DNA from: Faecalicatena contorta
GTDB taxonomy: Bacteria; Bacillota; Clostridia; Lachnospirales; Lachnospiraceae
DNA length: 64,000 bases
Assembly (NCBI RefSeq): GCF_003149105.1
Contig: NZ_QGDS01000005.1
Location: 1 to 64,000 of the forward strand
Direction of reading: 5' to 3'
The position numbers were made by a program, and so were the translations under genes. Below the pieces are notes generated by a model. The model saw nothing but the letters and a program-made list of their open reading frames with translations, searched no databases and was not told the origin of the DNA. Positions 46,201 through 54,049 of the stretch are shown piece after piece. Positions within the stretch are counted from its first letter, which is position 1. Every line of letters begins with the position of its first letter.

Positions 46201-47540
46201 TCTGTGCGGTCTTTGTTATCAGGATTACGTTCATAATAATCTTTGATTTCTTCCAGACTTGCTGACAAATGTGGTGTCGTTCTGAGAATTTCATTGATTA
46301 CCTCATCACGTCCAAAGAACGGAAGGCTCTTATCCTCGTGCGTTCTGTCGTAATACTCTAAGCGAATATCACTTCCGCTTTCACGATTTCCTGTGCCGAG
46401 CTGCGAAGGGAGTTCATCAGACGAACCCATTTCATCATATCCTCTGCTTTCATCTGTTCGGTCACTCCCTCTTTCTGTGCCATCTGGCTCAGGATTGTTT
46501 CCTCCATCTTGCTGGCTCTCTGTTCCACTTCCGCCAAGTGCTGTGTCAGTTCTCCCCTCGTCAGGAGATTGTAGTAAAGGACTCTGTGATGTTCCTTCAG
46601 AAACTCTCTCCTCATCTGAGCGTATCTGCCCAAAGTCACTTCCGGCTGCTGTGGAAGTTTCAGGTTCGGAAGGCTGTAATCGCCCACCATCGTGTAGGTC
46701 AGTTCGTTCATTGTCCAAACTCCTTTCGTCGTTATTTTCAACCTTATTGTATTCATTTCTGTCCTGACCGACAATTATGCGATTTTGACGGTTGAGTGCA
46801 GTAATTGTTTTAGATACTTCCGTCAATCCCATTTCTGCAATATCACTGGTAGCAAATCCAAGTGCATTGAGTGTTTCCTGCGTATTGAAATTGGTAACAT
46901 CTCTGAAATCATCAAGTTCAAAATAACCATCCGTATCGATGCCAAGCCTTGACATCATCATATATGCCACACTGTTTGCTACAACATTTTTATAAATGGA
47001 AGCTACAATATCCTCTTCCACTTCCTCAAAGGAACTGCCCTCGGTTGTATAGTAAAGGTCTTGCAGATAATCAGGGATATTATCCTCTGCCGCATTTCTT
47101 GCTGCTCCCATAATTGTTTCGGCAAGACTGCTCTTATTCTCAATCTCTCCGAAAGTGCTTTCCAATGTTTCAATCACATCAGCTTCGTATTCCTGACGCA
47201 TATCCCAAATCGGGACTGTTCTTGAATATCTGCTTTCGTGAGTATCTGAAATGTCAAAGTAATGTGTCAGTCTTTGCCGTGAACGGTTTTCATCAGCAAA
47301 AACAGCAATACCTCTTGCACCTCGGTTGACCCATCTGCCAAAAATTTTGTTCCACTGCTCTATCTCAAGAACCGCTGTTGCATCAGGTCGCTGTGCATAT
47401 ACAAGAAGCTGTTCGTCATAACGTAACTTATAATTTCGGCAAGCCGAAGCTAAGAATGCCTGCCAGTTCTGAGGATTTGACACAACCGTTTTGCAGGTGC
47501 GGTTGTAAAGCTCAGAAATAAGGTCATATTTTCGTGCCAT
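40221..47540 (-). CDS. Giant N6-methylase/SNF2 helicase fusion (2439 residues)
   Basis: The N-terminal domain (about 1-90: NWQAFLASACRNYKLRYDEQ, FGRWVNRGARGIAVF) resembles the ArdC-like start of such ICE proteins. A low-complexity acidic region lies near 270-400. An adenine-methylase-like domain is centred near 1030 (FDGVVGNVPFGDF, with NVPF in place of NPPF). An SNF2 helicase follows: Walker A HAVGAGKTFEM near 1640, VDESHYYKN near 1804, QRSGRIVRQGNENP near 2132. Proteins of this build occur in nearly all Tn1549-type elements. They are thought to process or protect element DNA during transfer. It ends KSYER. The low-complexity stretch coincides with a TnpV-family gene in another frame. Confidence 0.92.
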   Translation of the reverse strand: MARKYDLISELYNRTCKTVVSNPQNWQAFLASACRNYKLRYDEQLLVYAQRPDATAVLEIEQWNKIFGRWVNRGARGIAVFADENRSRQRLTHYFDISDTHESRYSRTVPIWDMRQEYEADVIETLESTFGEIENKSSLAETIMGAARNAAEDNIPDYLQDLYYTTEGSSFEEVEEDIVASIYKNVVANSVAYMMMSRLGIDTDGYFELDDFRDVTNFNTQETLNALGFATSDIAEMGLTEVSKTITALNRQNRIIVGQDRNEYNKVENNDERSLDNERTDLHDGGRLQPSEPETSTAAGSDFGQIRSDEERVSEGTSQSPLLQSPDEGRTDTALGGSGTESQQDGGNNPEPDGTERGSDRTDESRGYDEMGSSDELPSQLGTGNRESGSDIRLEYYDRTHEDKSLPFFGRDEVINEILRTTPHLSASLEEIKDYYERNPDNKDRTEYVKSIFNNDYTELTLEDGRTVGYKTFENVLHLWEGKYDSRTAQSFYDWAVIARHFEAMRLLGELSDSIKPLPSMDGQMIFILDGRAEEKKTSAFVFSQEIINAVLANGSGFSEGKMRIYEQFEKSLSAKENADFLKNEYGWGGSYPVIIGAGIDESHDGKGITITKGIGKEKPHITLSWSQVEKRIGELIRMDRYLNPKEKERYPQWLESQEERRAKIEETKRNREILSNAPPEQEVEPAEKEPEEAEQLQDVQYEYHLGDKVYIGASEYEILSVDDERVMLYDYDMPLFNKEFSRTEFDRKVRENPMNEHLIVKEEPAEERNETEEVQTNMGSMPIEDYREIVASQSGFDSYDEMYHQGYRIGNGYDKEPEPVVPAWEQKKKVKGFDLHPDVPMADRHTFNLRENEVETVGKKERFRRNIMAIQLLKKCQEENRFATPEEQIVLSKYVGWGGLSEAFDENNSAWATEYLELSSVLTPEEYASARESTLTAFYTPPEVITAIYKAMEQMGFQEGNLLEPSCGIGNFIGMLPDVMQNSKIYGVELDTISAGIAQQLYQKTTIAAQGFEETNLPDSFFDGVVGNVPFGDFKVSDKRYDKHKFLIHDYFFAKSLDKLRPGGVMALVTSKGTMDKENSAVRKYIAQRAELLGAIRLPNNTFKGNAGTEVVSDILILQKRDRLIDIEPDWVHLDTDENGIKMNSYFVQHPEMILGEMKMVSGRFGMEATCVPYENADLAAQLDEVVANIHGEITEYEAEEELEEEDNSIPADPTVRNFSYTVVDDKIYYRENSRMTPVEVSATAENRIKGMIAIRNSVRTLIELQTEDYPDSEIKAEQERLNRLYDTFSGKYGLINSRANTSAFSQDSSFSLLSALEIIGEDGELERKADMFSKRTIKPHTPVTSVDTASEALAVSLGEKATIDMDYMMELSGKSENEIFEDLKGVIFLNPLYEYGNSYEPKYLMADEYLSGNVREKLKIAKNSAELYPEDYKVNVEALQKVQPKDLTASEISVRLGATWLPPDDVQEFIFHLLETPRYAQWNIKVHFSPFTSEWNIEGKSYDKGNVRAYNTYGTSRINAYKIIEETLNLKDVRIFDYIEDDEGRKKAVLNKKETAIAQSKQEMIKQEFQDWIWSDPERRERLCKSYNEKFNSVRPREYDGSHIIFNGMNPEIELREHQKNAVAHILYGGNTLLAHAVGAGKTFEMVAAAQESKRLGLCNKSLFVVPNHLIEQWAAEYLQLYPAANILVATKKDFETKNRKKFCGRIATGDYDAVIIGHSQFEKIPMSIERQRAILEQQLEEITGGIAELKRNRGENFSIKQLEKSKKSIKQKLDKLNDQTKKDDVVTFEELGVDRLFVDESHYYKNLYLYTKMRNVGGIAQTEAQKSSDLFMKCRYLDEITGGRGTVFATGTPISNSMVELYTIQRYLQYNTLVKNGLQHFDAWASTFGETITAVELTPEGTGYRAKTRFAKFYNLPELMAMFKEIADIKTADMLNLPVPEAKYHNIAVKPSEMQKEMVASLAERAEQVRGGGVDSSVDNMLKITNDGRKLALDQRMLNDMLPDFEGSKINACVDNIYRIWKENADKKSAQLVFCDLSTPKNDGTFSVYNDIRKKLIERGIPESEVKFIHEADTDMKKKELFQKTRKGEVRVLLGSTQKMGAGTNVQDKLIALHDVDCPWRPSDLEQRSGRIVRQGNENPQVNIYRYVTEQTFDAYLYQLVEGKQKFASQIMTSKSPVRSAEDIDETALSYAEIKMLATGNPYIKEKMDLDIQVQKLKMLKSNFLSEKYGLEDKVIKFYPQQIAYLKSRVEGLTKDVETAKLHPKPIDEQPLGMMVSGVSYSEKAEAGQAIINACKSMNSPDAIPLGEYRGFQMELYFDTVQRNYVVKLKGETSRDVPLGDDAHGNIVRIDNGIERFEEALADTKNSLENTEKQFETAKQEIEKPFAKEDELRAKTARLDELNILLNMDKKENEIVGGEPDEGEAVGGRKEKSYER
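46358..46711 (-). CDS. TnpV-family protein nested out of frame in the methylase-helicase gene
   Basis: A 117-codon frame starting at ATG 46711 reads MNELTYTMVGDYSLPNLKLP, then LGRYAQMRREFLKEHHRVLY, YNLLTRGELTQHLAEVEQRA and a helical tail. This is the full-length pattern of TnpV-family transposon proteins. It has its own GAAAGGAG 8 bases before the ATG. It lies wholly inside the 7.3-kb gene, same strand, shifted frame. The host protein is low-complexity exactly there (Glu/Ser/Gly/Asp-rich), as expected if one frame is constrained by the other. It could be a real overprinted gene or an inserted fossil captured in frame. Confidence 0.72.
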   Translation of the reverse strand: MNELTYTMVGDYSLPNLKLPQQPEVTLGRYAQMRREFLKEHHRVLYYNLLTRGELTQHLAEVEQRASKMEETILSQMAQKEGVTEQMKAEDMMKWVRLMNSLRSSAQEIVKAEVIFA

Positions 47541-47555
47541 TACTCTTGCACCTCC

Positions 47556-47855
47556 TTATCGCTGTTTTTCTCTGTTTCTGGTCTTGTTTTTTGACGGTTC
47601 GGATTGATTGATAGGTTCAACTTTGCTTCCATTAAGCTCCATTTTTTCAGCAAACTCGCATATATGATAGCAGCAATTCCCAACGTACAAATGGTAGTCA
47701 TCAATATACTTGCACACTCTGTCTGTTGTGTGTCCATCACGAAAAGTAATCCTGATTTTTCCACCATCGGGAATATAGAATTTTAAATTGTAATGACTGT
47801 CTATAAATCGAATTTGCTTTTCCTGCGGCTCTGCTCTATTCTCCTGTTGCTTCAT
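47556..47855 (-). CDS. Conserved hypothetical protein upstream of methylase-helicase
   Basis: The 99-residue protein has a beta-rich core (IRFIDSHYNLKFYIPDGGKI, RITFRDGHTTDRVCKYIDDY, HLYVGNCCYHICEFAEKME) and a disordered basic tail. ATG 47855 follows GAGAGGTAAGGAAA. A shorter frame over the same DNA is a shadow. It overlaps the gene before it by 20 bases. Family not recognised. Confidence 0.7.
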   Translation of the reverse strand: MKQQENRAEPQEKQIRFIDSHYNLKFYIPDGGKIRITFRDGHTTDRVCKYIDDYHLYVGNCCYHICEFAEKMELNGSKVEPINQSEPSKNKTRNREKQR

Positions 47856-48096
47856 TTTCCTTACCTCTCATTTTTGTTGCTTCATCAGAACCGCCGCCCA
47901 AATACGAAAAGAGTTTACCGGACTTTGTATTCTTCTGAAGCTCCATAATCACCCCCATATCAGGAATCGTGATATTCGGGATTTTCAGGATTGCTTCCAT
48001 ATCAAGCTGCTGCAACTTTTTCTCCGTATCACAACCGGAGTCAAAGAGTTTATTCAGCACCTTGACCTTATTCTGAAAAGTTGCTTTGTCTTTCAC
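47836..48096 (-). CDS. Conserved hypothetical ICE protein
   Basis: The 86-residue protein is helical: FQNKVKVLNKLFDSGCDTEK, LDMEAILKIPNITIPDMGVI, with a C-terminal Gly/Glu-rich tail. No membrane segment. Its close packing (overlap with the following gene, 12 bases from the preceding one) supports it as a real gene. Function unknown. Confidence 0.7.
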   Translation of the reverse strand: MKDKATFQNKVKVLNKLFDSGCDTEKKLQQLDMEAILKIPNITIPDMGVIMELQKNTKSGKLFSYLGGGSDEATKMRGKENEATGE

Positions 48097-48108
48097 GAAA
48101 ACACCTCC

Positions 48109-48405
48109 TTAGTTAATGTTGATTACAATAGAAATACTGCCGCTCTGTTCTTCTTTCTGCGGATTACGTGAATACTCAGGAAAAAGGGACTGTACTCTCT
48201 GCCTTGCCCTGCGTATGGTTTCAAAACAAGGAAGTCCGTATGCTCGGTAATTAAATACAATATCCTCAAGCGGAAGATTTCCGGCAGGTATATATCCGTA
48301 CCGATTGTAATAATGCAGAATGAGAAGCATATCATCATACCTCGACATCGGGCATTCCTTTAAGATTTCAAGCACTCGGCTCTCCACCGTTTTCTGTTGT
48401 TTCAT
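48109..48405 (-). CDS. Conserved hypothetical protein, HTH-like
   Basis: The 98-residue protein (VESRVLEILKECPMSRYDDM, LLILHYYNRYGYIPAGNLPL, CFETIRRARQRVQSLFPEYS) looks like a small winged-helix DNA-binding protein of phage/ICE type. It is the first gene after the hairpin at 48427-48452 and may begin the transfer-gene block. Family not named. Confidence 0.65.
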   Translation of the reverse strand: MKQQKTVESRVLEILKECPMSRYDDMLLILHYYNRYGYIPAGNLPLEDIVFNYRAYGLPCFETIRRARQRVQSLFPEYSRNPQKEEQSGSISIVININ

Positions 48406-48426
48406 AATGTTCCTCCAAAAATTAAA

Positions 48427-48452
48427 GGGACAGAGTTTTTACGCTCTGCCCC
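48427..48452 (-). terminator. Terminator/attenuator after the adhesin operon
   Basis: GGGACAGAG (48427-48435) pairs with CTCTGCCCC (48444-48452). TTTAATTTTT follows on the minus strand. It separates the adhesin unit from the transfer genes. Confidence 0.7.
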
Positions 48453-48476
48453 GACTGGTTAATGTTCGCTTGTTAC

Positions 48477-48566
48477 TTACTTCTTACGGTTTTTAACCTG
48501 AAGAAAGATAAAGCCGCCGACAATAACGGCAACTAATGCGATAGCGATAATTGTCTTTGCTTCCAT
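48477..48566 (-). CDS. 29-residue single-helix membrane peptide
   Basis: ATG 48566 overlaps the adhesin stop as TAATG. The frame reads MEAKTIIAIALVAVIVGGFI, then FLQVKNRKK, a single hydrophobic helix with a basic tail. Coupled translation and the clean design support a real small protein, possibly assisting the adhesin or sortase. Confidence 0.55.
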   Translation of the reverse strand: MEAKTIIAIALVAVIVGGFIFLQVKNRKK

Positions 48567-51500
48567 TACTCGTTACTCTCCTTTTTCTTCTTTTTGTGTG
48601 CAACAACAGAAGTTATAGCGATACCGACAGCAGAAAGTCCGGCAAGGACATACCAAAGTTTCATATTGGTATCATCTCCTGTTTTCGGCGTATCTCTTAA
48701 CTCATTGTGCATTTTTACAACGGCTGTTTCATCAAGTTTGATAGTAACATTCTGGTCGGCAGGTGTGATATATGCGGCAGACGCATTGTTTGCCACTTCT
48801 GATACGGTATATTCGCCAATACGAAGTCCCTCAATCACGATTTCGCCATTCATATCTGTTTCAAATGTCATATCATACCCGTTTGCTCCGGTTACTCTGA
48901 ACGCAAAACCTTTGACCTTACCGTCTGAAGATGTCTTGACGATTTTCAGTGTTCCACGCATAGCTTCATTGATAAATCCAACTCCAGCCTTATTCTCAAC
49001 GGAATAAGTTGTTTCGTCTTTCTCAATGAAAACAGAGTATTCTCCCTTATCAAGCAGGAAGCCCTCCGGTGCTTTTGTTTCACGGACAATATATTTTCCG
49101 TAAAGCAGCTCTTTCATCTCATAAATTCCGGTTTCAGTTTCTTCAAGATTTCCGATAAGTTCATCTCCATCATCAATCTTTCCGTTCTCATTGGTGTCCT
49201 TATATACCTCAAAGGTTGCACCCGTAAGCTTGTTATCCGGATATTCAGCATCCACCTTCGTGAGTATGATATTGCCGTGAACATACTCATTGATAATCTC
49301 AATTTCAACTACCTGCTCGGCTTTGCTGATATTGACCTCATACGCTTTTTCATCAAGAACAAATCCCTTTGGCTGCTCGATTTCTCTTACAATCCATTTG
49401 CCATAAGGAACTTTTGCAAAAGAAAAACTACCGTCTTTTGCAGAGGTAGTCGTCATAAGTGCAGTATCCTTTGTAAATTCTGTTTCTTCGGCTTTGAAGA
49501 TACCGATAACAGCACCCTCAAGTGCTTCTCCATTCTCGTCAATCTTCTTACCTGATACAGAACCATAGAAAAGTTCATTCTTGATTTCTTTTCCGTCATT
49601 CACTTTGATTTCAACCGTTGCGGTATCCTGACCTGCGTATTCAAATACAACCGGATACTTCGTATCAGAGAGAATATAATGCTCATCGGTTGCAATCTCT
49701 TTGACATAGTATTTGCCAAACGGAAGGTCTGACTTCATAACAGCAGTTCCATTTTCATTTACGCTGACAATCTCAATCAGTCCATCAGCCGGAATAACTG
49801 TACCGCTTGCAGATACAATATCTTCTGCGGCATAAAGACCAAAGCTGATGTTTTTGATTTCTCCGTTGTCGCCAATACCAAATGTCTTATCCTTTTCAAT
49901 GGCTTTTGCAAGGCTTACCTGCACTTTCTGTCTATCGTTATAGAACGATGTGGAAGTTTCGGTAACAGAGATATCCTGACCTGCATAAGTAAGCTCAACC
50001 GTATGTGTTTCGCCACTCACTACCATTCCATCAGGTGCGGTAATTTCCTTGACCTCGTATTTTCCGAGATAAAGTTCTTTGCTCTTAACAAATCCATCGG
50101 AGCTTGTTGTGATAGTATCTACCACTTCGCCCTTTGAATAGCGGAGTGTACCGTCCGGTGTGCTAATATCTTCCGCAGCACGGACTTCATAAACTGCACC
50201 CTCAAGTCCTGACACTTCATAAACAGGCTGATAGATAACATCACTGTCCTCAGAACCACTTACATTGACACCGCTAAATACTTCTCCGGTCTTTTCAACC
50301 GTGATAGTACCTTTCTGTGCCATATTCGGCTTATTGACTTTCACAACAGTTACGCCGCCTTCCTCTGTGGAATTTTCTTCGGTAATATCAAAATATACCG
50401 GAGTATCATCAAGTACATATCCGTATGGAGCTTGTACCTCTACGATAGAATATCCCTTGCCATAATCCAGTTTCTCAGGTGTTACAAGGGAACCATTTGC
50501 GTCGGTATAGAACACATCAATCGTGGTCGGTGTCGGATAAGTAAAGGTCATTTTGACCTGATTGCCCTGTGGGTCGTAAATCTTAAATCCTGCTCCTGCA
50601 TACGGAATACTCTTTCCGCTTTCTGCGTCCACTTTGACTACATTGACAAAGCTCTCAAAGTTACGGTTATTGATGAGATAACGGTAGGTCTGTGCGTTCT
50701 GTGAAATGAACACATCAAAATCATCCATCATCTCTCTGCCTTCCCAACCGGAAGTCTGGTGTACGGTATAAATACCATACGGCATATCTTTTGTCTGACC
50801 GAAGCCATTTTCATCGCAAACAATGGTATCTCTCTCGTCTTTATTGGCTGCGTCATAGCTTCCGGCAGATTTCAAATAAATCTCAAAGGAAGCACCCTTT
50901 TCAGGAGTTTCAATCTTTGTTTCTCCATCATCAGTGTGTTTAATGATAGCCACGTTACCTTTGATTACCTGCTCGGTTACATCATTGGAAGTAAGGTTGT
51001 GTTCCACCTCATAAAGTTTCGGGTCTGCACCTACTTTATGGATAGTCTTATCAAGCAAATATCCCTCTGACGGTGTGATTTCTCGGATTGTCCAGTCGGT
51101 ATCACAAACATATTCTTTAGTAGTGAACTGACCGTTTTCACCAGTAACATACTTATCTACAAGCGTTTCTCCCTTATAGATACCATAAACTGCTCCCGAA
51201 AGTTTGGCATTGCCCTGTGCTTCGCCTTTCTCAGCGTCGCTCTTTGTTACTGTTACAGTAAATTTCTTCAAAATGTTATTGAAGTTTCTTGTGGTTACTT
51301 CTTTCCACTTCACTGGTGCAGTCTGATTTTTTGGCACAACATAACGGATAGCTGTGTCCACTTCCTCAAGAGTATATGGTTCAGAACCACTGATAAGCAC
51401 ATCGTTGAAAGTTGCCACACCGTCTTTGTCCGTAACTGCATACTGGTCAACAGCATCACCGGAAAGAGAAGTACCGAAAAGATGGAACTTCACACCTTCA

Positions 51501-52816
51501 ACAAGGTTATCTTCCGAGGACTTCACTACCTGAAGGTCGCCACGCTTCAATTTGTTATTGAAATTGACCTTTGCAACCTGCCCTGCCACAACCGTAACTC
51601 TATGTGTTTCCTGCGGCTCGTACTTATCGTATGCCTGCTCGGTTACGGTATAGATACCCGGCATAAGGTTATCAATCTGGAATTTACCGCCATTGGCTGT
51701 TGTAACCGTCTGATTGATACCGTTTCCGGTAATCGTGAAGTTGATACCGTCAACCTTGCCGTCCTCACTGGTCTTTACAATCTGACAAGAACCATAGCTG
51801 ACTTTCATTTTCACATAACCGTTGATACTGTCGCTTACTTCCTGAGCATAGCTGACAACATCCTGCACACTGGAATTCTGACCGTGTTTACCCTCTGACC
51901 ATACAACCACACCTCTGCGGACTGCATTTTTCTTCGTTGCTGTAATGGTAAATTCCTTACTCGGTGCAGTATCCATAGAAACAGTAAGTTTGTTACCATT
52001 CACTGAAAAGCTCACTCCACTGATACTTGCTTTGAAATTATATTTGGACAGCACATTATTGGAGTCTGTCAGAGTAGTTGTGTACTTACTTCCGTTCCAC
52101 TCAAATTCTATTGTCTTTGCCGAACCGGATGATTTATTACAAAAGCTCGGTATGGTCGCATGGTTCTGTACACTCTGCACCATACTGTTGTAATAACTGA
52201 AAATCTTATTGCGGAGCGGATGCTTTGCATTGATGACATCTTTCACATTGCTGCAACCACTGGCTGCTACATGATTGAAATTCGCATCACGCTCTCCGAT
52301 AACAGTTTCCCAGATAAGAAGCTGTGTGGCATAAGCCTGTGCAATGCTGTTTGCTGCCGCTTCATTCTGTGACCTCCAAGATGTCGAAATAGTCCCACGG
52401 TAGCCATACTGTAAAATACGACCAACGAAAAGACGGATTTCATCTCCGGAAATAACCCCATTGGCTGCAAGGTTATTAAAATAATTTTCGTCATACTTAT
52501 TCATTGTCTGACCAACCTTGAGTGAAATTCCCGGCTCAATACAATATGCAACATTGCCTGAGTATGAGCCAATAGCCTTAAGATTGGTAAAATTGGAACG
52601 TCCGGTATGCCAACCATTTTTCAAGGTCAAATTACTGTGTCCCCATACCCCATCGTAATTAGCATCGCCATCACGAGGGAAATCGACCATATAAACATCG
52701 GCTTTTTCTCCCGAAGCAGCATATGCTGTTGTCGAGCCAATGCCTGCAAAAGTGGTCACACACATAAGGGTCGCCAAGAAAAGCGACGTGACTCTTTTGA
52801 ATTTTGACTTTATCAT
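48566..52816 (-). CDS. Sortase-anchored adhesin: thioester domain plus ~10 Cna-B/SpaA repeats
   Basis: The 1416-residue protein starts at ATG 52816 behind ACAGGAGGAAACGCA. It has a signal peptide (SLFLATLMCVTTFAGIGSTT) and a thioester domain with Cys92 (VAYCIEPG) and Gln165 (AYATQLLIWE), predicted to form an internal bond that attacks host surface amines. About ten Cna-B/SpaA-type repeats follow (starts such as GSCQIVKTSEDGKVDG, GNIILTKVDAEYPDNKLTGA). It ends with TPKTGD, a hydrophobic helix and KKKKKESNE. The likely sorting enzyme is the ICE class B sortase. It may promote mating contact or host attachment. Confidence 0.93.
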   Translation of the reverse strand: MIKSKFKRVTSLFLATLMCVTTFAGIGSTTAYAASGEKADVYMVDFPRDGDANYDGVWGHSNLTLKNGWHTGRSNFTNLKAIGSYSGNVAYCIEPGISLKVGQTMNKYDENYFNNLAANGVISGDEIRLFVGRILQYGYRGTISTSWRSQNEAAANSIAQAYATQLLIWETVIGERDANFNHVAASGCSNVKDVINAKHPLRNKIFSYYNSMVQSVQNHATIPSFCNKSSGSAKTIEFEWNGSKYTTTLTDSNNVLSKYNFKASISGVSFSVNGNKLTVSMDTAPSKEFTITATKKNAVRRGVVVWSEGKHGQNSSVQDVVSYAQEVSDSINGYVKMKVSYGSCQIVKTSEDGKVDGINFTITGNGINQTVTTANGGKFQIDNLMPGIYTVTEQAYDKYEPQETHRVTVVAGQVAKVNFNNKLKRGDLQVVKSSEDNLVEGVKFHLFGTSLSGDAVDQYAVTDKDGVATFNDVLISGSEPYTLEEVDTAIRYVVPKNQTAPVKWKEVTTRNFNNILKKFTVTVTKSDAEKGEAQGNAKLSGAVYGIYKGETLVDKYVTGENGQFTTKEYVCDTDWTIREITPSEGYLLDKTIHKVGADPKLYEVEHNLTSNDVTEQVIKGNVAIIKHTDDGETKIETPEKGASFEIYLKSAGSYDAANKDERDTIVCDENGFGQTKDMPYGIYTVHQTSGWEGREMMDDFDVFISQNAQTYRYLINNRNFESFVNVVKVDAESGKSIPYAGAGFKIYDPQGNQVKMTFTYPTPTTIDVFYTDANGSLVTPEKLDYGKGYSIVEVQAPYGYVLDDTPVYFDITEENSTEEGGVTVVKVNKPNMAQKGTITVEKTGEVFSGVNVSGSEDSDVIYQPVYEVSGLEGAVYEVRAAEDISTPDGTLRYSKGEVVDTITTSSDGFVKSKELYLGKYEVKEITAPDGMVVSGETHTVELTYAGQDISVTETSTSFYNDRQKVQVSLAKAIEKDKTFGIGDNGEIKNISFGLYAAEDIVSASGTVIPADGLIEIVSVNENGTAVMKSDLPFGKYYVKEIATDEHYILSDTKYPVVFEYAGQDTATVEIKVNDGKEIKNELFYGSVSGKKIDENGEALEGAVIGIFKAEETEFTKDTALMTTTSAKDGSFSFAKVPYGKWIVREIEQPKGFVLDEKAYEVNISKAEQVVEIEIINEYVHGNIILTKVDAEYPDNKLTGATFEVYKDTNENGKIDDGDELIGNLEETETGIYEMKELLYGKYIVRETKAPEGFLLDKGEYSVFIEKDETTYSVENKAGVGFINEAMRGTLKIVKTSSDGKVKGFAFRVTGANGYDMTFETDMNGEIVIEGLRIGEYTVSEVANNASAAYITPADQNVTIKLDETAVVKMHNELRDTPKTGDDTNMKLWYVLAGLSAVGIAITSVVAHKKKKKESNE

Positions 52817-53101
52817 TGCGTTTCCTCCTGTAAAAATTGAAAAACACACCGTATCTCTACGATGTGCCTTTGTGGATTTTCTCTTACGACAAGATTTACC
52901 TGCCGAAAAACAAATGCGGATTTTTCGTTAATTTTTCATTTTACCATACACCTCCTGTCCGTTCATACTGTGCGATTGCCCCTTAGAGATAGACATATAC
53001 TTTGAGATAGTTATATTCAAGTGAGATAGTATATATCATTTTCGGTAGGTAAAAGTATAACTAAGGGGTTAGAGTGTGAGAAAGGGGAACTGTAAAATAG
53101 G
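52817..53101. other. Intergenic region between parB and adhesin, with GAGATAG iterons
   Basis: GAGATAG occurs at 52986, 53004 and 53023, each in a 18-19 base period with A/T-rich spacers. Near the adhesin, CACACCGTATCTCTACGATGTGC (52844-52866) can form a hairpin. The iterons are candidates for a ParB-binding centromere or a regulator site. Confidence 0.5.
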
Positions 53102-54049
53102 CTATCTGCTGTCACGCTCTGCACGATTACGCAAGAACTTGTTGTAATGCTCCAATGCCTTGCAGACAAAATCCTCCGTCTGACTGACGGGAATATTTTT
53201 CGGGATAAGCTGTCTTACTCTGTCGCCCCTCAACACGATTTTTTCCTTTTGGTTCGGCTTTTCCTCAGACATAACAGCGTGGATTGCTTCTGTTGTAAGG
53301 TTGCCCTCGTTGAATAACTTTCGCATACGGATTGTCTGGTCGTGTGACGGGGTAGCGTCATTCAGGTCGATTTCATCAACCACATCACGCTGGCAATCTT
53401 CATCAAGATAGGAAAGTTCTACGGCAGGACGCATTTTAATACGCCCCTCGTCAACAAATTCAAGCAGTTCGGGAACAAGGTTTGTCAGGCGGACATAACG
53501 CTGTATTTGTGTGTTACTGTCCTGACTCTCAGAAGCTAAAATCTCTCTTGATTTACCCACAATAGAATTGTGTCCCACTGGGACTCCATTTTCTTTGCTC
53601 GGTCTGCCTGCTTGTCTTTTCATTGCTTCCAAACGCATTTTATAGGCAAAGGCTTTTTCACTCGGCAATATCTCTGACCTCTGGAAATTACTTTCAACCA
53701 TTAAAATGGTCGCTTCATCTCTGTTCAGGTCTACAATCTCACTTCGCAGTGTTTCAAATCCTGCCAGTTCACACGCTCGCTTTCGTCTGTGTCCTGAAAC
53801 AAGTTCATATCTGCCGTCCTCTTTCTGCCTTACCGTTGCCGGAGTAATAACTCCTCTTTCCTTGACACTCTCCACAAGCTGCATCATATCCTCATCGTCC
53901 CTGACCTTAAACGGGTGGTCGGGAAAATCATCAATCAGCTCCAACGGAATATCTCGGATTTTTGAAAGCTGTTCTTCATCTCTCTGTGCCTGAGTGGTAA
54001 ATAAATCATCGAGCTTCGTGAGAGTGAAGTCGCTCTTTCTTCCTGCCAT
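53102..54049 (-). CDS. parB: ParB/Spo0J-family partition protein
   Basis: The 315-residue protein has the ParB N-terminal CTPase/nuclease-fold domain (IPLELIDDFPDHPFKVRDDE, YELVSGHRRKRACELAGFET, ESNFQRSEILPSEKAFAYKM) and a central HTH. ParB binds parS and with ParA segregates the excised circle. The start overlaps the ParA end by 44 bases. A GAGATAG iteron cluster lies just after the stop. Confidence 0.93.
   Translation of the reverse strand: MAGRKSDFTLTKLDDLFTTQAQRDEEQLSKIRDIPLELIDDFPDHPFKVRDDEDMMQLVESVKERGVITPATVRQKEDGRYELVSGHRRKRACELAGFETLRSEIVDLNRDEATILMVESNFQRSEILPSEKAFAYKMRLEAMKRQAGRPSKENGVPVGHNSIVGKSREILASESQDSNTQIQRYVRLTNLVPELLEFVDEGRIKMRPAVELSYLDEDCQRDVVDEIDLNDATPSHDQTIRMRKLFNEGNLTTEAIHAVMSEEKPNQKEKIVLRGDRVRQLIPKNIPVSQTEDFVCKALEHYNKFLRNRAERDSR

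Noticed and set aside
47540-47767. 75-codon minus-strand frame before the methylase-helicase
   Set aside because: Overlaps the better-supported 99-residue gene (47556-47855) in another frame and lacks its own RBS.
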